From CACORA01 sp044234625 (GTDB taxonomy: Bacteria > Planctomycetota > Planctomycetia > Pirellulales > UBA1268): a stretch of 10,193 nt of DNA. A program made the translations under genes and the position numbers. This document shows positions 1-5,651 of the stretch, one piece after another (position 1 is the first letter of the stretch; the number at the start of each line of letters is the position of its first letter). The stretch covers positions 1 through 10,193 of the forward strand of contig JBIIIP010000108.1 in assembly GCA_044234625.1 (NCBI GenBank). The letters are read 5' to 3'. The notes below the pieces were generated by a model that did not search any database, was not told the origin of the DNA, and saw nothing but the letters and a program-made list of their open reading frames with translations.

Positions 1-1145
1 TAGTGGCCGTCGGCGTCGGCGTCTTCGAGGATCACGATGCGGTCGAGCCCCTGGCCGTCGGGGCGGCGGTTGGGATAGCTGTGTGCTTCCACCACCCAGA
101 TCCGCCCCCGCTCGTCGATTGCGAAGGCGATCGGCTGGCGGATGTCGGGCTCCGCGGCGACCAGATCGACGTGGAACCCGGGCGTCACCTTCGTGCCCGC
201 GGCCGACTGCTGTGCCGCGGGGTTCTTGATCGGCGACGCCGGGGCCGGATTCGCGACGAGATGCCAGAGCACCGGGCTCGTGCGGTCGCCCTTGAGACCC
301 TTTTCGGGATTGGTCTCCTTCTCTGCGGGCTCGCGCTCGGCGGGCTGTGGACCGGCCACGGGGACCGGCGGCACGAGGGGATCGGCGGTGCGGCCGAGAT
401 CACGGAGCAGAATATTTCGAAACTGGACGCGAGCTGGCCCCTGGCCGCTGTGGAGTTGGAAGCTGAGGCCGCCGGCAAAGCGGGCGTGCGTGGCGTCGCG
501 GTCATCGAGTACCGCCGCAAGCGTGCCGTTGATCCAGATCGTGACGTGGGAACTGCGGGCGCGGATCGCATACCGATTCCATGCGTTTGGCTGCATGGCC
601 TCGCGGATCGCCCTCGGCGAGGCGAACTCGTCGACCCACCTCTCGCCGGATGGCGAGATCGCGACGCGGGTGCCCCGCTCGAGCAGGAGTCCCCTGCCCT
701 CCTCCTCGTAGATCCGTCCCAGCCATGTCGCGCCGTCGTCGAGGTCGGCCTGGTAGCCCTGGGCATGACCGTCGTCCCGGCGTTGGCTGCGGTACTGGAT
801 CCCGGAGTTGATGGATGGGTCGCCCGTGAGCCGGTACTCGAAAGCCAACTCGAAATCCCCCACCTGCCCCTGCCACCAGATAAATTGGTTGGCATCCAGC
901 CGACCCCCGGCGGGAATCGTGCCAGTGATCGCCTCATCCTCAACCCGCCACCACGACGCATTCCCCTCCCAGCCCGCGAGCGTGCGGCCGTCGAAAATGG
1001 GCCGGAAGAGTCCGTTGCCGGCCGGTGCCGTGCCGAGTTCCACCGGCGCGGCTGCCTCGTCCGCCCAGCCGTAGGCCGCGGTAGCGGCGAGGAAAACGCA
1101 GTTGGCGACGAACCGCAGCAACCGCCGGCGATGGGGAGTCGTCAT
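1..1145 (-). CDS. DUF1080 (3-keto-disaccharide hydrolase) domain fused to PVC-type membrane-bound dehydrogenase domain; N-terminal part, runs off left edge
   Basis: The first 381 residues are visible and the frame is still open at position 1. Residues 1-29 form a signal peptide: an RRR cluster, a hydrophobic stretch to about residue 25 and a likely cut near YGWA/DEA. Residues 46-250 are a DUF1080 concanavalin-like fold, now called 3-keto-disaccharide hydrolase, with the marks FDGRTLAGWE, INSGIQYRS, GYQADLDD, NRYAIRA and QFRNILLRD. Residues 252-318 are a Pro/Glu/Ala-rich linker. From residue 321 the typical start of the TIGR02604 dehydrogenase propeller follows (PGFHVDLVAAEP, then GRIWVVEAHSYPNR). 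Start: ATG at 1145 with AAGGAAG seven bases upstream. The family suggests periplasmic hydrolysis of an oxidised sugar coupled to a predicted dehydrogenase. The substrate is unknown. It is divergent from the operon beginning at 1351. Confidence 0.88.
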   Translation of the reverse strand, partial: MTTPHRRRLLRFVANCVFLAATAAYGWADEAAAPVELGTAPAGNGLFRPIFDGRTLAGWEGNASWWRVEDEAITGTIPAGGRLDANQFIWWQGQVGDFELAFEYRLTGDPSINSGIQYRSQRRDDGHAQGYQADLDDGATWLGRIYEEEGRGLLLERGTRVAISPSGERWVDEFASPRAIREAMQPNAWNRYAIRARSSHVTIWINGTLAAVLDDRDATHARFAGGLSFQLHSGQGPARVQFRNILLRDLGRTADPLVPPVPVAGPQPAEREPAEKETNPEKGLKGDRTSPVLWHLVANPAPASPIKNPAAQQSAAGTKVTPGFHVDLVAAEPDIRQPIAFAIDERGRIWVVEAHSYPNRRPDGQGLDRIVILEDADADGH

Positions 1146-1150
1146 GTTTG

Positions 1151-1157
1151 CTTCCTT
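1151..1157 (-). promoter_or_regulatory. Ribosome binding site of the DUF1080/dehydrogenase gene
   Basis: On the minus strand AAGGAAG lies just upstream of the ATG at 1145, with a spacing of a few bases that suits Shine-Dalgarno pairing. It supports this start codon, and the signal peptide begins directly after it. Confidence 0.55.
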
Positions 1158-1294
1158 GGGACGACGGCGGCGATCGTATGCCGCTCTGCTGCCCGCCGGG
1201 TTTTCCGCCGAAAGCATCGAGCTCTCACAAGAATAGCCTGTCGTGCGGCATTCGCACACATGGGCTCCGCCTCCGCGCATCGCCCCGACGTGTT

Positions 1295-1324
1295 CGGCGG
1301 ATCATGCGTCCGCCGCGACTTTTT
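1295..1324 (+). terminator. Terminator-like hairpin in the leader of the amine-oxidase operon
   Basis: CGGCGGA at 1295-1301 and TCCGCCG at 1309-1315 form a perfect 7-bp inverted repeat around a 7-base loop. Four bases later comes a run of five T (1320-1324). This is the shape of a short intrinsic terminator on the plus strand. It ends 26 bases before the ATG at 1351. It could attenuate transcription into the operon or end a short upstream transcript. The stem is short and the T run is only five, so chance in GC-rich DNA cannot be ruled out. In the rest of the divergent spacer (1146-1350) no convincing -35/-10 pair was seen on either strand. Confidence 0.35.
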
Positions 1325-1350
1325 CCTGTCGCCGGCGTTCAATGGGGAGC

Positions 1351-2715
1351 ATGACGAAGCCGCCCCGATCCCCCGCTGAGCAAAATCCCCGCGTTGCCAT
1401 CGTGGGCGGCGGGCCCGGAGGCCTGCTCACGGCCTACTTCCTCGAACGCGTCGCCGCCCGACCGATCTCCACCACGATCTTCGAGGCCCGCGAACGACTC
1501 GGCGGCAAGGTGCTCACCCCCACGTTCAGCCGCGCCCCGGTCTCCTACGAGGCCGGCGCCGCGGAGCTCTACGACTACACGCCGGTCGGCCCCGACCCGC
1601 TCCGCGAGCTCGTCGCGGAGCTCGGCCTGCCCACGCTGCCGCTCGGCGGCGCAACCGTGATGATGGATGGCGATGCGATTGCGAACCTCGACGATCTCGA
1701 AGCGGTGCACGGTACGGCAGCCCGCCATGCCATCGAGGCCTTCGACACCCGCGCCCGCGGCGGCATGACGCCGCGCGAGTTCTACGCCGCCGACGAATCG
1801 GCTGCCGCTGAAACCGGATGCTTCAGCGAAATGATCGGCCGCATCCGGCACCCGGTGGCCCGCCGCTACCTGCAGACGATGATCCACAGCGATCTCGCCA
1901 CGGAGCCCGGGCTGACGAGCGCATGCTACGGCATGCAGAACTACCTCATGAACGACCCCGCCTACATGCGGCTCTACTGCATTGCCGGCGGCAACGAGCA
2001 GCTGATCGGAGCCATCGCGGCGCGGATCACCGCCGAGATCCACCTCAACGCCCGGGCGACCGACATTCACTCGCTGCCCGACGGCCGCTTCACCGTGGTC
2101 ACGGGGCCCGCAGGGCAGCCGCTCGCTCCTTTCGACGCCGTCGTGCTCGCGCTGCCTCTCGAGCATCTTGCCACAGTGCGGCTCGCCGGCCCCACCGCCG
2201 CGGAGGCGGTCCGCCGCCACTGCGATCGCTTCGACCACCCAGCCCACTACCTGCGGGTGACCGTGCTCTTCGCCGAGCCTTACTGGCGCGGCCGCATCGA
2301 CGGCGGCTACATGATGCTCGACGCCTTCGGTGGCTGCTGCCTCTATGACGAATCGGCCCGCGATCCCGGTCTGCGGCAGGGCGTGCTCGGCTGGCTGCTG
2401 GCCGGCGAGCCGGCCGCGGCGAGGGCCGCAGACGATGACGACGCACTCGTGGCCGCGGCCCTCGCCTCGCTGCCGGCCTCGTTCGGCGATCCCCGCCGTC
2501 ATTTCCTGGAGGCCCGCGTTCACCGCTGGATCAACGCGGTCAGCGCCCTGCCCGGCGGCTGGCAGCCCCCCGGCATCGACCGCCGGCACCAGCCCGATCC
2601 GGTCCTCCATCCCCGGTTGTTCGTCGTCGGCGATTATCTTTATGACAGCACGCTCAATGGCGTGCTCGATTCCGCGGAGCACGTTGCCGGGTGGCTGGCT
2701 GCGGAGTTTGGCTGA
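1351..2715 (+). CDS. FAD-dependent oxidoreductase, flavin amine oxidase family
   Basis: This 454-residue protein has the flavin amine oxidase layout. Residues 14-35 hold the Rossmann FAD-binding motif VAIVGGGPGG, followed by the acidic residue that binds the FAD ribose in FEARERLGGK (about 44-53). A C-terminal FAD contact lies in LFVVGDYLYDSTLNGVLDSAEHV. The middle carries YCIAGGNEQLIGAIAARI, a typical 'GG...L' stretch of this fold. No signal peptide or membrane segment is evident, so it is probably cytoplasmic. Likely reaction: FAD-dependent oxidation of an amine or desaturation of a hydrophobic substrate; which one cannot be read from the sequence. The start is uncertain. ATG 1351 or ATG 1342 both precede the conserved fold, and neither has a well-spaced ribosome site. 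It is the first gene of the operon, and the next gene begins 21 bases after its stop. Confidence 0.85.
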   Translation: MTKPPRSPAEQNPRVAIVGGGPGGLLTAYFLERVAARPISTTIFEARERLGGKVLTPTFSRAPVSYEAGAAELYDYTPVGPDPLRELVAELGLPTLPLGGATVMMDGDAIANLDDLEAVHGTAARHAIEAFDTRARGGMTPREFYAADESAAAETGCFSEMIGRIRHPVARRYLQTMIHSDLATEPGLTSACYGMQNYLMNDPAYMRLYCIAGGNEQLIGAIAARITAEIHLNARATDIHSLPDGRFTVVTGPAGQPLAPFDAVVLALPLEHLATVRLAGPTAAEAVRRHCDRFDHPAHYLRVTVLFAEPYWRGRIDGGYMMLDAFGGCCLYDESARDPGLRQGVLGWLLAGEPAAARAADDDDALVAAALASLPASFGDPRRHFLEARVHRWINAVSALPGGWQPPGIDRRHQPDPVLHPRLFVVGDYLYDSTLNGVLDSAEHVAGWLAAEFG

Positions 2716-2736
2716 GGGCCTGCCGTAGGGACTTGA

Positions 2737-3513
2737 ATGATCACCACACAGCACCCCATCGAAGCGGCTGCGATCTCGGCGACAGAAGAACTGCCACCGG
2801 GCACCGCGGTGGAGCGGTTCACACTGCCCGACGGCAATCTCTTCGAGATGGCATCCATCGCGATTCCCTCCGTCGAGCCAGCCACGCATGATGCCGTCAT
2901 CGCCGAATTGGTGAGCCGGGCGACGGCGTGGTCTGCGGCTGCCGGTGGGCAGCCGGTCGTGGTCCCGCTCTACGGCACGCACGTCGTCTGGAGTGCCCGT
3001 CGCTCCGTGGCCCTGGCCGCTGCCGATCGCCTGCCCGCGATGCGAACAGCCGTCGTAGAGTTCTGCCACTACGAGGCCGAGCTTCGCGACATCGAGCGCC
3101 GCGTGGCCGATGCGCTCGGGCACGTGGATGCCGATGCACCGCTGGCATTCGAGTTCGACGAACGGTCGTTGCCGCGGCGGCGGGACCTGGCGGCCCGCTT
3201 CCGTGAGGCGATCTCGCTCAGCCGCCGGCTCGGCGTGGTGGCTCCGCTGTTGCAGCGGCCGGCACCGCAGCCCCCAACGCTCGCGGGCCAGGTCGGCGAG
3301 CGTCTCCGCGAACGTGCGCGAGTGGCGGACAGGCTGGAGCACGCCGACGACCAGGTCGATCTTCTCGAACGCGTCTACACGGGATGCGGCGAACGCATCT
3401 CCGACTTCGTCGCCTCACGGCGGCACCTGGTGCTCGAATGGGTGATCATGCTTCTGCTCGCGGTCGAGGTGGTGCTGCTCACCGTCACCCTGCTTGCGAC
3501 TTCCACCCAATGA
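2737..3513 (+). CDS. DUF155/RMD1 (YagE)-like protein with C-terminal membrane anchor
   Basis: This 258-residue protein has a good ribosome site, TAGGGA at 2726-2731, five bases before the ATG. The C-terminal third fits the DUF155/RMD1 family: a charged, probably coiled-coil region (about 183-230), then the LEWVIMLL-type segment and one hydrophobic helix at about 231-253, ending in a short tail. The single helix at the extreme C-terminus suggests a tail-anchored protein with most of its mass in the cytoplasm. The N-terminal 110 residues (with VVPLYGTHVVW near 75-85) match the family only loosely and may be divergent or shortened. RMD1-family proteins are linked to organelle functions in yeast, but their bacterial role is not established. 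The gene overlaps the next by four bases (ATGA), which suggests translational coupling. Confidence 0.62.
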   Translation: MITTQHPIEAAAISATEELPPGTAVERFTLPDGNLFEMASIAIPSVEPATHDAVIAELVSRATAWSAAAGGQPVVVPLYGTHVVWSARRSVALAAADRLPAMRTAVVEFCHYEAELRDIERRVADALGHVDADAPLAFEFDERSLPRRRDLAARFREAISLSRRLGVVAPLLQRPAPQPPTLAGQVGERLRERARVADRLEHADDQVDLLERVYTGCGERISDFVASRRHLVLEWVIMLLLAVEVVLLTVTLLATSTQ

Positions 3514-4643
3514 ACGAAGGTCGGCCGGCGATACGGCTCGTGTCGATCGATCTGCTGCGGACAGTCGCCATCGTGCTGATGACGCTGGTCCACTTCGTCG
3601 AAAACCTCTCTGGCTCGTGGGATATCGCGGGCGGCCCCTTCATCGGTGCCAACCGCTACTGGTGGCTGCCGACCGGATTCGCGGCCCCGCTGTTCACGTT
3701 CCTGGCCGGCGTGAGCTACCGCCTATGGCTCGACGCCCAGCACGCCCGTGACCGCGACGAAGACGAGATCTCGAAGATCACCGTGCGCCGGGGCCTGTTC
3801 CTGATGCTGCTGGGCCTGGCGTTCAACGTGCTCGTGTGGATGCCTGAGGACATCTTCAATTGGGACATCCTCACCCTGATCGGCTCGTCGATGCTTGTTC
3901 TCGACGTGGCCCGCCGCGCGCCCCCGGCCGTGACGGTCGTGGCCTGCGGCCTGCTCGTGGGGCTCGCCCCGTCGCTTCGCGTCATCGCCGACTACCGGGC
4001 ATCCTGGGCCGCCGGCTTCTACGACTACGACTTCACGCTCCACGACGTAGCCACGGGCTACCTGGCGACCGGCTACTTCCCGGTGTTTCCCTGGCTCGCC
4101 CTGCCGCTGGCCGGCTTCACCGTGGCCCCGCTGGTTTACGGTCCGGCAGCCGAACCGGCCGGCCGCGCGCCGCTGCTCGTGGGCGGCCTACTGGTCGCCG
4201 CGGCCGGCGCGGTGATGGCCCTGCGGCCGCTCGTGCCCGCACCGCTGATCACGCACCACGGGCTGTGGTCGATGTTTCCCCCAACCACGGCTTACGTGCT
4301 CGGCACGATCGGTATCGCGACTCTCGCGTGCACGATCCTCCACCGCACTCTCGACGCATGGTGCGACGGCCGCGGACCGTTCTTGCGGATTGTGGCCGCC
4401 ATGAGCCGCCATTCGCTTACGCTCTACATCCTCCACCACGTGGCCCACGTCTGGCCGTTGTGGCTGGCCGGCTTCATCACCACCGGCCGCCCCGATGCGC
4501 TGTGGCAGGTGGCGACTCCCGTGCCCATCGCGATCGCCTGCGCGGTGGCGTTCCTGCTTCTGGCGGCGTGGCTGTCGGAGCGGATGGACCGGGCGGGTGT
4601 GCCATCGGCGGAATCACTGCTGCGTTGGCTCTGCGAACCATAG
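3510..4643 (+). CDS. Polytopic membrane acyltransferase, HGSNAT_cat/DUF1624-like
   Basis: The 377 residues contain about ten hydrophobic segments, at roughly 10-30, 58-74, 93-112, 119-135, 138-157, 186-211, 220-240, 259-279, 295-320 and 333-355. The start RLVSIDLLRTVAIVLMTLVH is the hallmark of the heparan-alpha-glucosaminide N-acetyltransferase catalytic family and of related DUF1624/DUF418 (YeiB-like) proteins, including a His at position 28 in the first helix. Near the C-terminus MSRHSLTLYILHH resembles the 'sLTxYllh' signature of the same superfamily. Such proteins move an acyl (usually acetyl) group from CoA across the inner membrane onto a sugar or other acceptor. The acceptor here is unknown. 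The ATG at 3510 overlaps the stop of the preceding gene as ATGA, which settles this start against an in-frame upstream start near 3384 lying within that gene. Confidence 0.82.
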   Translation: MNEGRPAIRLVSIDLLRTVAIVLMTLVHFVENLSGSWDIAGGPFIGANRYWWLPTGFAAPLFTFLAGVSYRLWLDAQHARDRDEDEISKITVRRGLFLMLLGLAFNVLVWMPEDIFNWDILTLIGSSMLVLDVARRAPPAVTVVACGLLVGLAPSLRVIADYRASWAAGFYDYDFTLHDVATGYLATGYFPVFPWLALPLAGFTVAPLVYGPAAEPAGRAPLLVGGLLVAAAGAVMALRPLVPAPLITHHGLWSMFPPTTAYVLGTIGIATLACTILHRTLDAWCDGRGPFLRIVAAMSRHSLTLYILHHVAHVWPLWLAGFITTGRPDALWQVATPVPIAIACAVAFLLLAAWLSERMDRAGVPSAESLLRWLCEP

Positions 4644-4722
4644 TGACCGGGTTCGGTCCGCGAGGATGCCCCGCAATCGCTTCGGTACCGAGATCACCCA
4701 CTGCCTCAGGGGGACCACGGGA

Positions 4723-4823
4723 GCATCCGCCGCCGGAAGGCTCTCCGGAGGGGAAGACGGATGCCGAGGCGGTCAGGCGCACCGCACCGAGTGCTGCGGC
4801 ACGAACGTGGTGGCGCGAGCCAC
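4723..4823 (+). other. Hairpin-rich spacer downstream of the acyltransferase gene
   Basis: This lies in the 237-bp spacer between convergent genes. GCATCCG (4723-4729) pairs with CGGATGC (4758-4764), and inside it CCGGA (4733-4737) pairs with TCCGG (4744-4748), giving a nested two-stem hairpin. At 4810-4823 GTGGC-GCGA-GCCAC forms a 5-bp stem closed by a GNRA-type tetraloop when read on the plus strand. A 10-bp palindrome TCGGTACCGA sits at 4682-4691. No open frame in the spacer looks like a protein. The hairpins could be a 3' untranslated structure of the operon mRNA or a small RNA, or simply chance pairing in GC-rich DNA. Confidence 0.3.
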
Positions 4824-4848
4824 TTCCGGGCACCCCTACCCCGGCCCT

Positions 4849-4870
4849 CTCCCAGTGTGGCTCCTGGGAG
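4849..4870. terminator. Hairpin between convergent genes, possible bidirectional terminator
   Basis: CTCCCAG at 4849-4855 and CTGGGAG at 4864-4870 form a perfect 7-bp stem with an 8-base loop, 11 bases beyond the stop codon of the release-factor-like gene on the other strand. No T run follows in either direction. The CCCCTACCCCGGCCCTCTCC just before it resembles the CT-rich half of intergenic repeats found in many GC-rich genomes, so a degenerate dispersed repeat is an alternative. Confidence 0.35.
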
Positions 4871-4880
4871 GCAGTGGAAG

Positions 4881-5378
4881 CTACTTCAACGCCGGCAACC
4901 CCATGGCCAGCCGGTGCTCTCTCACGGCCGCCCATGAAGCTGGCGATTTCTTGAACAGCCCTATGAGTTGGCTGGTCGTGACGCCAAGAATCTTTGCTGC
5001 GGGAGCCATCTGCCACCCACTGCCCTGCAACTGGTCAAGAGCTTCGGCAACGAGCGTGGGAAAGTCTTCATGGCTGGCTGAAATCACGAGTTGCTGGCCA
5101 CGCGTTCGGGACAGCCAGAGTTGAGAGGGCCCTGGGATCGCTTGGGTCCTGTGCTCAAGGGCCAGTTTCAGCCGGAGCCGCTTGAGGGCCACCTGGCGGT
5201 TCTCGGCCTGGCTACGGCGTTCAGATCCTTCGGCTGAAATTCCAGTGCCCTCATGAACGAGCACGACGGCTGTTTCGGTCTTGTTGCGATGCTGACCTCC
5301 GGGGCCTGACCGCTTGGTCCGCACCTCACCGCAGGCCTTCAGAAGTTCGCCAGGAGACAGTGCTGCAGGGTGGCTCAC
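4881..5378 (-). CDS. Class I peptide chain release factor-like (GGQ) protein with HTH-like C-terminus
   Basis: The 165 residues hold a complete RF-1 catalytic domain at about 10-75: RSGPGGQHRNKTETAV places the GGQ at residues 27-29, followed by the family's typical SERRSQAENRQVAL. GGQ proteins hydrolyse peptidyl-tRNA on the ribosome. There is no codon-recognition domain, so the protein is more like the ribosome-rescue factors ArfB or RF-H than RF1/RF2. It lacks the long basic tail of ArfB. Instead residues 103-165 form a helical extension with AAKILGVTTSQLIGLFKK, which resembles a helix-turn-helix. The start is GTG at 5378, just before the HPAAL that begins such proteins; no ATG lies upstream in frame and no clear ribosome site is visible. 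In its first 60 codons 25 end in A or T, against 10 of 60 in the flavoprotein gene. tRNA-Ser lies 58 bases upstream on the same strand. Confidence 0.85.
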   Translation of the reverse strand: MSHPAALSPGELLKACGEVRTKRSGPGGQHRNKTETAVVLVHEGTGISAEGSERRSQAENRQVALKRLRLKLALEHRTQAIPGPSQLWLSRTRGQQLVISASHEDFPTLVAEALDQLQGSGWQMAPAAKILGVTTSQLIGLFKKSPASWAAVREHRLAMGLPALK

Positions 5379-5436
5379 GGGGCTGCGGCTTTCGGGTCGC
5401 CATACGGCACTGTGCGGCTCCCTGGAAACACATCAG

Positions 5437-5523
5437 CGGACGGGGTGGGATTCGAACCCACGAGCCGCTTTCGCGACTGCCGGTTTTCAAGACCGGTGCA
5501 TTCAACCGCTCTGCCACCCGTCC
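5437..5523 (-). tRNA. tRNA-Ser (anticodon UGA)
   Basis: Read on the minus strand, the 87 bases fold as a class II tRNA. The acceptor stem is GGACGGG paired with CCCGTCC. The D arm contains GGCAGAGCGGTTGAATGC. The anticodon stem is CCGGT/ACCGG with loop CTTGAAA, so the anticodon is TGA, reading UCN serine codons. A long variable arm (around GTCGCGAAAGCGGC) and the T arm GTGGG-TTCGAAT-CCCAC follow. The discriminator base is G, as expected for serine. The 3' CCA is not encoded; CTG follows. No integrase gene or duplicated tRNA end was seen nearby. Confidence 0.96.
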
Positions 5524-5636
5524 GATACGCGCTGCGATTCCCGCTCTAAAAGCGTAGAATTCCGAGAGTAGTATGGACTTCGTGCATGGTCCCCGCCAAG
5601 CACTTCGGGCGTATTCCGCCTGCCAGCCGACCGCTT

Positions 5637-5643
5637 AGAAGGG
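5637..5643 (+). promoter_or_regulatory. Ribosome binding site that sets the start of the oligogalacturonide lyase
   Basis: AGAAGGG ends eight bases before the GTG at 5652. No comparable site precedes the in-frame ATG at 5586. Starting at 5652 also puts the twin-arginine motif at residues 4-8, where a Tat signal is expected. Confidence 0.5.
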
Positions 5644-5651
5644 TACTCACC

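Noticed and set aside
1235..1265. A stretch whose translation (CGIRTHGLR) resembles the peptide seen when a tRNA T arm is translated.
   Set aside because: The bases do not form the T-arm consensus and no acceptor or anticodon stem can be drawn. The true tRNA at 5437-5523 shows what a real match looks like.
3..1379. A 458-residue open frame on the plus strand.
   Set aside because: It is antisense to the DUF1080/dehydrogenase gene, which has a signal peptide, a ribosome site and clear domain motifs.
1339..3342. A 667-residue open frame on the minus strand opposite the flavoprotein and DUF155-like genes.
   Set aside because: It lies antisense to two well-supported genes and its product is rich in Arg, Gly, His and Val with no recognisable motif. 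It is a by-product of G/C-ending codons on the other strand.
5437..5523. The tRNA-Ser gene as an attachment site for an integrated element.
   Set aside because: There is no integrase, no repeat of the tRNA 3' end elsewhere in the window, and no cluster of foreign genes beside it.
5524..5651. Possible promoter TAGTAT at 5569-5574 for the lyase gene.
   Set aside because: Only four of six bases match a -10 box and no -35 element lies at the right distance.
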